A DNA stretch of 64,000 nt, from assembly GCA_902806565.1 (NCBI GenBank), contig CADCXA010000046.1:62001-126000 (forward strand), in the 5' to 3' direction. Each line of letters opens with the position of its first letter. Within the stretch, counting starts at the first letter, position 1. Below are positions 25,226 to 42,200 of this stretch, piece by piece. This DNA is from Hypoxylon rubiginosum (taxonomy: Eukaryota > Ascomycota > Sordariomycetes > Xylariales > Hypoxylaceae). A model generated the notes under the pieces. The model was not told where the DNA came from and ran no database searches. It was given only the letters and a program-made list of their open reading frames with translations. The translations under genes and the position numbers were made by a program.

Positions 25226-28200
25226 AAATTTAAATTAATAATATTAAAGTTATTATTATTATAATTTTAATTTAAATAATTTAAATGTTATTTTTTTATA
25301 TATATATCTTTTAAAATATTTTTATTATTATTATTATTAAAACTTATAAAATCTTAATATTATTTTTTTAAATGGGTACATTTAATAAATATAAGCTTAA
25401 TATTATATTATTTTTTAATTAAGGTATTTTTTAAAATATTATTAACATCCTAGTTATTATTTTTATTATAGTTTTTAAAATTTTAATAACGCTTTTTAAA
25501 CTAGGTATTTTTAATAAATATATATTTAATATTATATTTTTATAGTTTAAGAATAATATTTTATAACCTGGGAATAATATTTTTTAATTTAAATATAGTG
25601 TGAATTATATATATTTTCTATAAATTAAGTAGGTGGAATTAAAATTAAAAAAAAAACTAAACTTATTTAGCTTTAATTTAAAAAATAAAAATATTAAAAT
25701 ATATTACATGGTATTTACAAACAATTTTAAAAAATACTAACATTTATTTATATATAATTATAAAATATAAATATATTTATTAATTTATTAACCGTTATAT
25801 AAAAAAGAAATTATATTACTATATAATTAAAAGTAAATATATATATATTTATTTTATTATTTTATTATACGTTTAACTTTTATATTAGTTTATTTATTTT
25901 ATATTTTAATATTTTAAAAAAAACTTTATTTTAATTTTAACATTTAATTATAAATAATTAATTATTAAAATATATATTATTTATATAAACAAAAAGTTAT
26001 TTTATAAATTAATATCTTTTTTTTTAAAACAATTTATAAAAATGTTTTATAGCGTTTTTTTTACATTTAAATTTTATTTAAAACTAATAAAGTATAATAA
26101 AAAATATAATAGTTATTTTAAAGTTATAATTATAATTTATTATTTAATAATAAAAAGATATTTACATTTTAAAAAAAATCATGTAAAATTATTTAAATAT
26201 AAGTAATTTATAATATATTTAAAATCGTTAAATAAAATAAGGGATTTTATCTTTAAAAATAAAATTATTAAATAAAATATTAAAAAAACTATAGTTAATT
26301 TAATATAATAATTATAATAGTTAAATTTTATTATTATTATATATAATATTAATATAATATTAAATTATAATTACTTTAATATTTAAAAAAATTTATAAAA
26401 AATTATTATCATGTATTATTATTATTAAATAAACCACCGATTTAAATAAAAGTTAACAATATATTAAACTTGTTATAATCCGGCTATTTAAAAAAAATAA
26501 ATTCGGAATTAATAACATTTTTTTATATATTTTTTTATAAAATTAAAACCGTAATAATTTACATATAATTTATATATATATTAATAAAAAACATATATAT
26601 TTTAATTATTAAATCTTTATTAGTTTTATTTATATTAAATTTATTAGTTTTTTTTATATTAAAAATCTTTTTATAAATATATTTAATATTAAAGTATTTA
26701 TATATATTATACGAGGTTTTATTATTATATTTAGCTTTTTAAATATAATAATAATTATAAGTTATTTATATATAAATTAGTTTTTTTTTTTTTTTTTTTT
26801 TAAGTAAAATATCCTTATAAACTTTATAAAAAAGAAAAATAATAAAAATAAAATAAATAATTATTTAATAGGCTGTTTATAATAATATTAATATTTAAAG
26901 GTTATTAAAAAAAAATATAGCGAACTATAAATAAAATATAAACTTATAATATAATTAAAATTAAGTTGTTTTTATTTTTAAAAAATTAAAAATTAACTTA
27001 TTATTAAAATAAATAATTATAAAAACCGGTTAATAATAACATTATAAATTAATATTAAAATAATAATTTTATTATAATAACTTTTTTATTATTTTATTTA
27101 TAAAATAAAAATATTAATAAACATATTAATATATATTTTAAAATTTAAAAATATAATATTTAACTTAGTTGTTATTTTTTAACCTAGTTATTATAATATT
27201 AACATTTATTAGCTTTTATTACCTACTAATAAAACTTTTATAATATTTAATTTTAAATAATTTTATTTATTAATAAATATTATATTTAAAAAAAAACATT
27301 ATTATTATATCTTAAAATTATAAAACATTTTAACTATTATTTAATAATTTATTATTAAAATTATTAATAATTATTTAATATTTATAAGTTTTTTAACTAG
27401 TTTTAAATTTACTTATATTAATTAAATTAATAAACTTAAATAATAATATATTAATTTTTTATTTATATATATTTATAATATCTGTTAAAATAACTTATTT
27501 AAAATAATTATAATATATAAATCTTAAAATTATTTAGTGTTTTTAAACTTTATAATTAGTTTTAATATTATTTATATTAAATAAATTAATAAATTTAATT
27601 AATAATAAATTAGTATTATATTTATAAATATTTATATTATATTATAATAATTACTTAATAATAATAACTATTTTTAGCTTTAAAATAATATTAGGGGTTT
27701 TAAAAATATTAATAAATATAAATAATATTTTAATTAAAATTAATTTAATGTTAAAAGCTATATTTTTTTTTTTAATAAACAAGTTAATATTTTTTTTAAT
27801 TATGTTATTTTTAAAAAAAAACAAAAGTTATAATTTTTTAAACTTATAAAATATAATTTTATATATAAGACTTTTAATTTGTTTTACGCCGGTATTTTCC
27901 CTTATTTTTTACTTTTATTTTTTTTTTTACTTTTAATTTTTTTTTTATATCCGCTTTTATTATTATATTCACTTTTACTTATATTTTTTAAACATTTTTT
28001 TTTTTTCTTTTTACCTTTTTATTATAACTATATAATATTTTAAATTATTTAAAAACAATAAATTATTATTAAATTAATTACTTTTAAATAAAAATAACTT
28101 AAATTTAATTTATTTTAATTAAATTAACTTTTTAAAAATTAAAAACTTATTATTATCTTTAAATAAATTAAAAATTAAATTAATTATATTAGATTTTTAA

Positions 28201-29179
28201 AAACTAATTATATATAAATATATAATATATTATTATTAAATATAAATAATAAATAAAATATAAAAAAAATTTAATAAAACTTATTATTATAATTTATATT
28301 TAAGTTAATAATATTTTAAATAGTTTAAATAAAAACAATATTTATTATTTTAAATTAATATTAAAACTTAAATTTATATATTAGTTTAAATTAAAATAAT
28401 TTTTTTGGTTTTTATTGTTATATTATAAATTTAAATTTAATATAAAATTATTTAAATTTTTATTAGCTTTATTTATTAAAAGTAAATAAATAAATAATAA
28501 AAAAAAGGTTATTATTTATTTTATTAATAAAGCCGTAATAACTTTTTAATATATAAATATATAAATAATATATATATTATATTTTATTATATTTTTTAAT
28601 TATATTTAAAATATTATATTTTTATTAAATAAATCGCTTATTATTATAATATTATAACTAGTAATTATAATTAATTAGATTTTATTCTTTTTTATTATAT
28701 TAATTTTTTAAATAAATTTTATTTAAAGTTTAATTTTAATATAAATTATTTATTTATTAAATTTAAATTTTAAAATAATATTATTAATAAACTAAAATTA
28801 TAAATTATAAACTATAAGTTTTATATAATATAAAACTTTAATATTAATTATTTTTAATTATATTAAAAAATATATATTAAATAAAATAATAAAAAAATTT
28901 ATATCGTTTTATTTTTACTATTAATATAGTTACTAACTTATTATTTTTTTTTTTAATATAATATTAACAAATAATTATATAAACTTGTAATTTTATTATT
29001 TTATTAACTTATTAATAATTTAATTATTTCATTTTTTTTATAATAAATAATTGTTTTACTTTATTAATTTTATTTAATATTTTAATACTAGTTTTATTTA
29101 TATTAACTAATAAAATACTATTTAAAATAATTAATCTATTTAATATAAATAATATATATTTATTAAATAGTTTAATTAA

Positions 29180-29420
29180 AACAAGGTATTTTTATTTAAT
29201 AAGTAATTTATTTAAAATAAAAGTTCCTTATTTAATAAATAATCTATTTAAAATAAAAGTTTTTTATTTAACAAATAATCCATTTAAAGCCTATTTTATA
29301 AGTGATTTATTTAAAATAAAAGTTTCTTATTTAATAAGTAATTTATTTAAGGTTTATTTTATAAGTAATTTATTTAAAATAAAAATTCCTTATTTAATAA
29401 ATAATTTATTTAAAATAACT
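29180..29420. repeat. ~36-bp tandem repeat with partial 27-bp variants
   Basis: Unit close to TTCCTTATTTAATAAATAAT followed by TTATTTAAAATAAAAG, about six to seven copies. Two copies are modified by an inserted GTTTATTTTATAAG-like piece (near 29290 and 29350). Confidence 0.85.
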
Positions 29421-32400
29421 AGTTTATATTTAACTTTTATATTTTTAATAAAATTAATTTAAAGTTACTTATATTTAAATATATTTTTTATTTTAAATTA
29501 ATATATATAAAGAATAATATTTAAATTATAAAATATAACTAGCTAAAAAAAAAATAATATATTTAAATTTAGTAAATTACTTAATATTACATATTTAGTT
29601 TTAAAACTATTAATAATAACTTAATAAAAAAAAAAATTATAAATATTATATTTTTTATAATTATTTACATTAAATATTTTAATAACATTTTTATAAAATA
29701 TTACTTTTATTATATTATATATACCTAGTAACATTTATTACTGGTTTTTTATATAAATATCGTAATATTTTATAAAAAAAAAAATAAAAATTATTAGAAA
29801 CTATATATAAAATAAAAGTAATAAAAAAAAAAATAATAATATAAAAAAATATTAAAATAACTACGTTAGGAATAAATATTATAAACCATTTAAATATTAA
29901 AATTATTTAAAAATTAAACACTTAAATTAATATTATTATATATATAATAATTATTTTATACGTTTTTAATAGCTTAGCTTGTTAAGATTTCCCTTCTTAT
30001 TTATTATTTTTATAAAAAACCTATTACTATATAACGCTTTACTTTTTTAAATTAATTTAATATTAAATTAATTTTATTAAAAATTATTATTATTTTTATA
30101 AAAAATAATTTATTAAAATATATAATCCTCGCTTATTTTTATAACGTAAATATATTTACTTATTATATTTAATTAAAACTTTAAATAATATATAATATAA
30201 AAAAATAATTTAATATAAACTAAGTAAATATCTAAATATAAATATATTTTTATTATTTAATTAAATAATTAAAAATTATTAAGAATTTAAAAGATATTAA
30301 AATATATAATTATAACTTATTAAAAAAATTTATTAAATTAACGTAATAATTAACTTAATTTTAAAATAATAAGGATAAAAAAAATAAATTCTATATTAAT
30401 AAATTTATTTATATATTAAAAAAAAACTTTTAAAAAAATTTTCTTCTTAATTAATAATAACCATTATATTAATAAAAAATATTTTATTAATTATAATTAA
30501 TAAGATTTTATTTTACGTTAAAATAAACGCCGCTTTATTATTTAACTATATATTTTTATTTATAAACTTTATTTTAATTATAATTAATAATATTTTTATT
30601 AATTTTAATAAAAATAATAAAAACCTTATTATTAATTAAAATTAAAAAGTAAATAACTTAGTGGTTTATATAAAAATAAACTAGTTATTATAACCATTAA
30701 AATAATTAAAAGTTAATATTTAAAACATATTTTTAACTTTTTTTTTTTTATATATAAAAAAATAAAATAATATTTTTTTTTAATATTAAAGAAACTATTT
30801 TTTATTATAAGGTATTAAATAATAAAAATATTTTATACCTTATTATTTAAACTTAAAAATATAGTTAAAAACGTTATATATTTTAAATAAAATATTATAA
30901 ATAATTAAATAATAAAGAAGTTTTTTTATTTTATTTTCTTAAAATTTAAATAATAAATAAAATTAATTTAAACTTTTAAATATTTTTAGTTAAAACTTTA
31001 TATATATAAAAAATAAATATAAAAAAATTATAATATTTAAGATATTAATAATGAATTATTTTATATTATTTAAAATATATTTTAATTAATTTATATAATT
31101 ATTTAAATTTTTTAAGTTATATTTTTTAATAATAAATATAGATATTAATATATTTTTTATATTTATTATAAATATATTTATTATTTTTTATAAAATATAA
31201 AGCTTTTTAATAATATAAATTAAATATTAAATTAAGGTTAATAACTTATTAAATAAATAAGCTATAATTAATTTTACACGTTTAACGGTTATTACTTTTT
31301 TTGTTTTTTATATAACCACTTATTTTTTTTTTGTTTAAATAAATAACAGGTAATTACGTTATATATAAGAAAAATAATAAAAACGGCGCTAAAAAAAAGG
31401 GAAAATAATTTTAATAAAAATAAAAATAATTATTTTATAAAAAAAGATATATAATTTTAAAAAGCTATTTTAATTATATAATTAAAAACGATGGTTTTAT
31501 TTATATAATTTTAATAATATTTTATAACGTTTATAAAACTAAATAAATATAAAAAGAATTATTAAATTTTTATTTAAAATAATTAAAATCAGTTTTTTAT
31601 AAAAAAATATAATATATAATAAAATTATAAATAAATAAAATAATAATTTCTTATATATCCTTATTAATTTAATTACTTAAATACCGTATTAATTTAAATA
31701 TTTTATATAATATAAAGTTATATACTTTAAAATTAATATAAAAGTTTTCCATTTATATATTATAATATTATTTAAATAATATTATTATTTTTTAAATTAA
31801 TAAAATATTATAATATAAATCTAAATTAATTTAAAACCTTATAAAAATAAAATTATTTATTAATATTTAAATAAGAGATTTTTTTAAAATCAAATCCTTT
31901 TATAATTTTAAAAAAAATACTATATTAATTTTAACTAATAAACTTTTTAATAACATTTTTATATATAAAATATTTATAAAAGCTAAATAAATATTAATAT
32001 TATTATAATTAAAATCTATTAGCTTTTTATAATAAAATTAAAATATAACTTAATTATTTAATATTTATAAAAAAAAAAACTTAATATTAATTTAATTTAA
32101 TAATTATTTAAACGAAAGTTTTAATAATAAAAATTAATTTATTATAATCTAATAATATACCCTTTTAAATTTATAAAATATATATGTTATTTTATTTATT
32201 ATTAAAATATTTATAATAAAAAAATCCTTAATTAGTTATAGAATATATAAAATATAAAAATTAATTTTACTTTTTTTATTTAAATTTAATTTAAATATAA
32301 TATAAAATAAAAAACTAATAAATTAATAAAATAAAAATATATTATATATTAATTATATTAGTTTTTTTATAATTACTAATAAATATTTAACCTTTTTAAA

Positions 32401-35400
32401 AACCTAAATAAAAACCAGATTTATAAAATTATTTAAAAATATATATAGCTTAATATTTTAAAGTTAATAACTTTTAAAGTATATTATTAATAATATCCGC
32501 GAGTTATATAACAACGTATAAAAAAATAAAACTTTAATAAACAGTAATTAAAAAAAATATTTATAGTTTTTAGTTTTAATTATATATAGTTTATAAATAA
32601 CTATTAAAAATTTTATTTTATTAGTTTTAAAATCTATATAAAAATTAATATATATTTTTATAAAATATTATAATATAACGTTAATAAATTTAATTTTCTA
32701 CTTTTTAACTTATATAAATAAATATTTTTTATTATAAATAAACTTAGCTTTAAACCATAATTTATTTATATAAATCATAAAATTAAAATAATTATTTTAA
32801 CATATATATTATATTAATTAGTTATATAAATTAAACTAAAAATAATTATTATTTATTTAAATAATATAATAATTATTCTTTTTTAAAAAAATAAAATTAT
32901 AAAGTTATATAAATAAAAAAGCAGTAAATAAAATAAAAAAATTAAATAATAATAAATAAAACTATAAAAAAATATAATAAAATACTAGATTATAAATATA
33001 AATTATCTATAAAAATATTAAACGTAATTAATATTAATAAAATTATTTTAAATTTTTAGTTATAAAAAATAACTTTAATATAAACTTAATTATTAATTAA
33101 ATTACCTTATATATTATATATAGTAATATATTATAATAAAAAGTTATTAAATTTATAAAGTAATAAAATAACTATTAAATTAAATACCATTTAAGTAAAA
33201 GCTATGTTATAAGTAACCATATAAATTAAATATAATTAAATATTATTAATAATAATATAATAAATTATATTATAATAGTAGATTTTAAATATAATCTTAG
33301 ATTAAAACAGTTATTATAAAAGTTAAAAAAACCATTAAAAAAATATAATTTTAAAAATTTCTTAATATTAAAAACGAAATAAATTTATAATAAATAACTG
33401 GTATAATATTTATTAAAACCAGTTTATAAAAATATAGTTAATTTTTATAAAAATAATTATTTAGTTTTAAAACATTATTTAAAATAATATATAACTATGA
33501 ATATAAAATTAATATTAATATTAAATAAGATATTTTATAATAAAGAAATATAATATTTAAATTAATTAAATAAAATTTAATATTATATAAATTAAGTATA
33601 AAAAGATATTAATAAATTAAAAGTTATATAAAAATAAGTGTAATTAAATAAGGATAAATTTAATGGATAGTTTAAAATAAATATTTTTAATATAATATAA
33701 CTACTTATTTATAAGTAATATAAATTATTTTAATATTTTAACTTAAATATATAATAAATATATATTAAATAATTATTAATTTATAGTAAATTAATAAATT
33801 ATAACTTAGGTATTTATTTATTTTAATTAATATATTTTACACTTATTATTTTAAATTAAAAAATCTTATATTTTAAACCTTTTTAAATATTTTTATTTAT
33901 TTATTAATATTTATATATATTATTTAAACTTTAATATATTTATAATATTATATAAATTTTATTATTTTTTTATATACATTATAATTATATTAAAACCTTG
34001 TTTTTTTATTTTTATATTTTTTTTTTTAAAAAAAACTATATAAGTTATTATTAAAAATTATTAATATTTACTATTTAAGTTATTTTAATTTAAAACTAAT
34101 ATTTAATATTTAAGTTATTAAAAATAACAACATTTTTTATTTTTTAATATATATTATTATATATATTATAGTTAAAAATATTTAGGCTTTTAATAAAAAA
34201 ATAAATGTTAAAAATTAATAACGCTATTAATATAATATTTATTTATTTAAAATATTAAATCTTTTAAAATTTATTATTAAACTAAAAAATAATATCTTTT
34301 TTACCAGTTATTATTTCTTTTTTATTCCAAGCTATAAAAATAAATAAAAATATAAATAAACTTTATTTTATTTATTAAATATTTTTTCTTATATTAATTT
34401 TTATAATATATATAATTTATTATTTTTTTTTTTTAAATTTTAACCAATGGTTTTTTTTAATAAAAATAAAACTAAACTTGAAACAAATATTATTACCGTT
34501 AATTTAAAAACATTTAAAACTAAAAAAAATTCCCTTTATAATTAATTAAATTACTTTAATTATTTTAATTATTTTAATTAATTTTCTAGTTATAGTTAAT
34601 TAATTATAAATAAATTAAATAATTAATTAACCTGTTTTAAAACTTATTAAAATCTTAAAATACTAGTTTAAACATTAAATTTAGAACTTTTTTTCTAAGC
34701 TTTTAAAAGTAAAACCTATTATTTTACCAGAATTAAAATTAGATTTTATTATAACCATATAATTCTATTAATATATAAAAATTAATTTACTTAAAATTAT
34801 ATATATAAACATGGTTTTAAAACTTTAACGTTTAAAAATAATCTTTTTAATTTATTTTTTAATATATTATTTTTTTATTAAGATTTTTATTATTTATTAA
34901 ATTAATTTAATATGATTTTATTTTTTAAAAATATTAATAATTCATGGTTATTAGTTAGTTATATATTATAAACTTTAAATATAAGTTTAAATAGTTTTAA
35001 AATTATTAGTTTATATTATAACTTTTAATATTTAACTATAAATAAGGTTTTTATTAAATACCTTTTTACTTATTTCGCTTAGTTTATTTTTAATAATATT
35101 ACCATGTTATTTTTTATTAATTAAGCTATTAAAAAGAAATTTTCAAGTTATATATTATTAATTTATATTTTAAACTAGGTTATATTATAAAAAAAAAAAT
35201 ATTTAAAATATTAAATATAAACTTTATATTAATACTCGTAGGTTAACTTAATTTTATATTAATAATAAATATAAATTAAATAAATTAAATAATACGTTTA
35301 ATACTAATAATAAAATTAAAATATTTAAAATATTTTATATTAAATTTTTTACCCTTAAGTTTTATAATTCTAGCTTTTATAATAATAATATTAAAATATA

Positions 35401-38400
35401 TTATAAGAAAATATTATATAAAAAAACATAATTTAATAATATATATAATAACGATTATAATTATTTAATAAAACGTTTAAAATTATATTTTTAATCTTTT
35501 AACTTTAAATTAGAATTTAATTATAATTTATTTAATCTTTAAAATTTAAATACACCTAGCTTTAAATTTAAATTTAAATTAAATTATAATTTATTAAATT
35601 TTTAAAACACTTTTAATTTTAAGTTTAACCCTTAGTTTAATTTTAAATTTAATTTAGTTAAACTTAATTATAATAATTATTTTAGTAATAAAAAAGTAAA
35701 GTATAATTTAAAAAAATTAAATATTAAATTTAAGTTAAACTTTTTATCTTTAATAAAAAGCGATGATATTATATAAATAAATAGTAATAATAACAATATA
35801 AATAAAGCTAAAAATAAAAATAAAAGTAAAATAAAAGTTAAAATACTTAAAGTTAAATTATTTTGGTTTTATAAAAATAATAAATTATTATATAAAAGTA
35901 ATTATAATATTATAAACGATATAAGTTAAATTATTTATTTATATTAAACTTATAAAAATTACTAAATGGTTTTTTTTTTATATATTATATTTAAATAATT
36001 AATATAATTAACTAATTATAAATAAATTTATATAAAAAATAAATAATAAAAATAACAAGTAAAGGAAAATTAATAAACTAGATTAATATATAAATAATAA
36101 TAAGTTTAATATTATAATAAGATTTTTTTATATATTTTTTAAATAGTAATAATTATTAAATTTCCTAGTATTAACTTTAATTTATTAATATATTATAATA
36201 ATATTATTTAAGTGATTTTAAGAAAAATAATTTATTTATAAATAATATATATTCCTAGTATTTATTTATAGTTATAATAAATTAAGATAAATAATAATTA
36301 AATTATTTTATAATTAAAATATATATTATTTTAATATTTATATTATTAAAAAGCTTTTAATTAAATGAAATTTTAAATTATAAATATATTTTTTATATAT
36401 TATAAATAATTAAATTAAGCTATGTTAAATATATTAAGTACTTAAAAAAAAACGAAGTTTTAAAGCTATGGATTATAAATAATAATATTAAAAAAACTAA
36501 AAATAATTTTTAAAACTTTTATTTTATTTTACCAGCTAATTATAATAAGTATATAATATATTAAAATTAGTAAAAACTGTTAATTATATTAAATATATAA
36601 AAATTAATAAAAACTATTTAATAAAATATCATATAATAAATATAACTTTTAAATATTTCTTAAATATTAAATAACTAATTAAATATTTAACCTTTTTTTT
36701 TAATAATATTTTATATATATAATTTTTTTTTATATAATTTATATTATAAAACCTTTAAATTACTTTAATAAAAATTACATGAATTTTTTATATGTTTTTT
36801 TTTATTTTCTTTTTTAATATTAAATAATTATATATTTATTGTTTTATTTATATATTTATATAATATATTATTTTTATTTAATTATTTATTTTAAATTATT
36901 TAATAAATTATTTTATACTATTTTATTATATATATTTTTATTTTTATTTTATTAAATTAATAACCTTAATTTTAACCATATTTATTATTTAATTTATTTA
37001 GTTATATATATATATTTTTTTATTTTTTATAACGATAAAAGATATTATTATTAAAGAACGTTTTTAAAAAAGCTTTTTATAAGTTAAAAACACTTTAAAA
37101 ACTAATTTTATTTATTATATTTTTTTTTTTTTTTAAATTAAAATGGTATAATTATTATAATTTATTATTTTAAATATAATTTATAGGTTTTACTTAATTT
37201 TTATAATAATGATTTATATGGTGTTAATTATTTTATTATATATTATATTTATTATATTTTTATTAATAATATTTAAAAAATAATAAAAGGTTAAGTATTA
37301 AAAATAAACTATATTTATTTTCTTTTTAATATAAAGATAAAATAGTATTATTAAAAAATAATATATTATTAAAAATAATATATTATTTCCACGTTTTAAA
37401 GTTTAGATTAAATTTATCGTATATTATATTAAAATTATTTTTTTTTATATTAATAAGTCGTAGGGAAATTTTACGTTATTTATATGTTTTTTTTAAATTA
37501 GGTTTTTTTTTATAGGAAGTTATTTAACTAATAAGCTAGTTTAAAATATTTAATAATTAATAAATATAATAATATATAATAATAAATTACCGCTTTATAT
37601 TATATAACCGGTTATAATATTAAACTAAATAAATATTATATTATATTAAAATATAAATATTAATAGTTTTAAAATTAATAAAATATACCAGTATTTTTTT
37701 AATGATTTTATTTATATTAATTAAAAGTATATAAATATTAATAATAATATAATTTTTTTTTATATTAATTTTTATAAAACTTTTAATAACTTTTTTTAGG
37801 TTTTATTTTTTAAAGAATTCCTTTTATAACTTACTATTAAATATCCAGTTTAATGGATTAATATTATTATAAATATATTATTAATATTTATTATAATTTC
37901 TTTACGTTTTAATATTTTTATTATTTTTATTTAAAGTGTTTTTTTTAGTTAGTTAAAAGTTAATATAACTATAAAAAAAAGATCTAGGTTAACTTATATT
38001 AACCTGCTTTAAATTAAGTTTTATATTAATTTATTTTAAACTAAACATGTTAAAATTAATTTAAATGCCGAATTTATTTAATATTAATAAATAATATATA
38101 TATTATAAAAAGATATTATTATAATTATTAAAATAATAAAACTTATAAAATATTTTTATAATTTTATTATAAGTAGTTTAAATTAAATGGTGTTTAAATA
38201 TATTTTCATTTAATTTATTTAAATATTATTTATAAATATAACTTATAAAATATTTATTTTATTATTTTTTAATATTATTTATATATATATTCGATTTAAT
38301 ATTTTAGTTTTAAATAATAATAAAATTAAAACTATTATTTTATAAAATATAAAATATTTATATATTAAGAAAGTTATATTAAGTTATATTAATTAAAATT

Positions 38401-38565
38401 ATAATATATATAATTATTAAAATAATAATAAACAACGTTTAATATATTTGTATTATTTAAATAAAAAAATACCTTAAAAAAAGTTTAATAAGATTAATAA
38501 ATATATTATTTTTATTAATAATTTTAATTATAACTTTAATATTTTTATAATTAGTTATTTTAAGG

Positions 38566-38568
<3 letters not shown>

Positions 38569-38605
<37 letters not shown>

Positions 38606-38609
38606 TAAT
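38569..38609. repeat. (AAT)n/(ATT)n dyad
   Basis: A run of AAT triplets turns directly into ATT triplets, making a self-complementary simple repeat. Confidence 0.8.
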
Positions 38610-39179
38610 TAATTTATTATTAACTTAAATTAAAAAACATTTTTAGGTTTTAATTATAATTATATTTTTAATTTAAATAAGTTATTTAATAATATAAGTT
38701 TATTTAATAATAAAAACTATATTATAAATTTTAATAAATTTATAAAAACTTTTTATTTAAATATATTAATATTTATAAATAGTATTTTTATAATGTTATT
38801 ATTTATTAAAAAAAAGGAAAACTTTATATAAAATTAAATATATAATAAAAAGTATTTTTTATATAATTAAAATATACGTTAATTTTCTATTAATTTTATA
38901 TAATAATTATAATTTTTTAAATTTTATAAATAATAATTAAATATGTTAATTTTAATTAATAATATTAAATATTTATATTTTTTTTTACTTTTTTATATTA
39001 TTATAATTATATTATAACATTGGAAAAATATTAATTTATAACTTTAAAAATAATTTTATATAATAATATTAAATTATAATATTAATATCTTAGATTTTAT
39101 ATTTTAATTATCTATTTGTTTATAAATATTATATTATTAATATAATAAGTAATATATTTAAATAAATAATAGTAAAAAT

Positions 39180-39246
39180 GTTAATAAAGTTTATAAAAAT
39201 ATTAATAAAATTTATAAAAACGTTAATAAAGTTTTTAAAAATATTA
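39180..39246. repeat. 21-bp tandem repeat, three copies
   Basis: Unit GTTAATAAAGTTTATAAAAA plus T, three copies with A/G and T/A variants. Confidence 0.8.
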
Positions 39247-42200
39247 TTTAAAGTAATTATAATATTAAATTTCTTATTAATAATTTTAACTTTTTATTTT
39301 ATATTAATATATTAATTATTTTAATAGTTATTTTATTATAGATTTTCTAGAATATCTTATTATATTTATTAATAATTTTATTTAGTTATAAAATAATTTC
39401 CGTAGTTTATTTAATTTAACGATAATTTAATTTTATAGTAATATTAATATTATTTTTTTAATTTTTAGTTATTTTTTTTACTTAAATATATATTAAATAG
39501 TTTAATTAAAAAATATTTTATTACTTATTTATATTTTATTTTATATATTTAAATAATTTAAATTAATGTTAAAAATATTTTGATTTTTTTTATAAAGCGT
39601 TAAATAATTTAACGTTAAATAAGAATAAATAACTGTTATTTAAACAACTTAAAATAATAAATGTTACTAAATAAATATAATATATTTTATAATATAAAAT
39701 AAACATTTTTTAATAAGATACTAATAATATAATTATTATTAAATAAAATATAATGTAATATATTAATTTACTTTTATTAAATATTTAAATATATATATAT
39801 ATATATAGGTATAATATTAAATTAAATCCTTTTAAAAATACTATTATTTATTAAAAATATTTTTTTTTTTTTTAATTATATTTTTATTTATTTATTTTTA
39901 TTCTTATCTTTATTTTTATTTTAATTTTTATTATTATTATTTTTTTATTCTTATTTTTATCCTTATTTTTATTTTTATTTTTATTTAAAGTTTTTTTTTT
40001 TTTATAAGTTTTAAATATAGTTTTAAATATAGCTTAAAAATCACCTTATTTTTATTATAATTTTTTTAATTTTAATAAAATAAAAGGTTATAATTTTATA
40101 TTTATAATTTAAATTAAATTGTTATTTTAAAATAATACTAGCTTATAATTAGTTTTTATTATTTTTAATAATAACGTTATAAACTATTATATTATATATT
40201 ATATTTATTATATAGTTATTAAAAATATTTAATATTATAATAAAAAAAAAAAATATAAGATATTAAATTATTAGTATTTATTTTTATTTATATTTTTTAA
40301 TAAAAATTAAACTTATTATATTTTATTTTTTAATAATAATAAGTTATTATAAAAGGTGGTATATTTTTATATATTAGTATTTTAAAATAATATTTTTTTA
40401 AAAGAATATAAGTTTTAAAATTTTAATGTTTAGTTTTTTATATTTAATTATTTACTGTGTTTTATAAATAATTAATATTTTATTATTTTATTTTTTAAAA
40501 AATAGGTTTTTTTTAAAGAAATTTTTACCTGTTGGTAAAATATTAAATATTAATTTAAAAAGTTAATTAATTCTATTAAATTAAACTATAAAAATATAAT
40601 AGTAATAATAAATAATTATATTTAAATTATAATAATATTAATAAGTAATTATATAAGTTTATAATATTTTAGTTTTATAGTTTATAATATTTAATATTAT
40701 TATTTAATTAAAATATTAATAAAATTAAAATTAATTATATTATTTTTAAAATAAAAAAAGTTAATTTATATATAATAATATAAAATAGTATAATAAAATG
40801 GGTGTTAATAAGATTTTAATTAAAAAGGTTAGTAATAAGATATTTATTTATAATGATTTTTATTATTTTTTAAATAAAAATATATTTATAATATTTTTAA
40901 AAAAATAAACTTAAATTCCGGTAAATTTTATTTAATTACTTATATGTTTTAATTATTATTTTATAATAATAAAAGTAATTTTAAATTAATGTAACGTTAT
41001 TATAATTTATTATAGTTTAATTTTACTTTTATATTTTTTAAATTTATTTTCATTTATTTTACTTAAAATATTTTTAATAATAAGATTATATTAATTTTTA
41101 CCATAATATATTTATTTATTAAATTTTAAATGTTTTAATATATTAAGATATATATAAACTAATATAAATAAATAATAAAAAATAAGAAAAATAATAAATT
41201 TCTTTTTTTACGTTTAAATTAAGTTATTTTTATTAAAAAAAACTTAAAATATATTTAAATTAAAATAAATAAATATAATATTAAGTTTTATTATTTAAAT
41301 AAAATTAATATATATTTTTAAAATAAAATTATATTTAATTATATTATTATTAATAATAAGTTAAATAATAAATTAAATAATAAATAAAACAAATCTTAAA
41401 TTAATTTATTTAAAAAAAGATAATAATTAAATAATATAGAAACAATTAAAAAGGATAACTAAAATAGCTTTAAATTAATTTAAAAAAATATAGCTTACAT
41501 GTTTTTTAATATTAATAATAACTTTATTTTAATGTTATTTTTATTTATTAATATTTTAATAAATACTAGTAATAATAAAATAAACGGTAATAAAAAAAAT
41601 ATATTATAAAATAAATTAAGGGTTAATAACAAAGTTTTAAAAACTATAAAAAAAATAAATATATAAATATATAATATAACTTTTTACGGATAATTAAATA
41701 GATATTTAGTTAAATTTTTTTTTTTTTTTAGAAAATATATATATTAAGTATTTATTAAAGGTATTTATATATTATTTTTAAATTTAATTTATTAAATTAA
41801 ATTTTTTTTTTTTTTTTATAAAAATATATATATATAATAATGGTTTTTTAGTTGTTTTATTTTTAATTTAGATTATTAAGTTAATTTTTATTTTATTTTA
41901 TAAAAACATTTATACTTTAAAAATCTATTAATTTTTATTTTTTATTTAATTATTAAATCGATTTTTAGTTTTTTTATATAAAAATATATATATATTAAAA
42001 GTTTATTTATTTTTATTTTATAATTAAAGTTATTAAATTAGTTTTTAGTTTTTATAATATATATTAAAAGTTATTATATATTTACTTATTAATATAAGTT
42101 AAAAAATTGGTTTTATATTTTTTTTTATATGTTATATATTATATTTATTTTAACTATAAATTAATTATTATTTTTATTTTTTTTATATTTTTTTTATATA

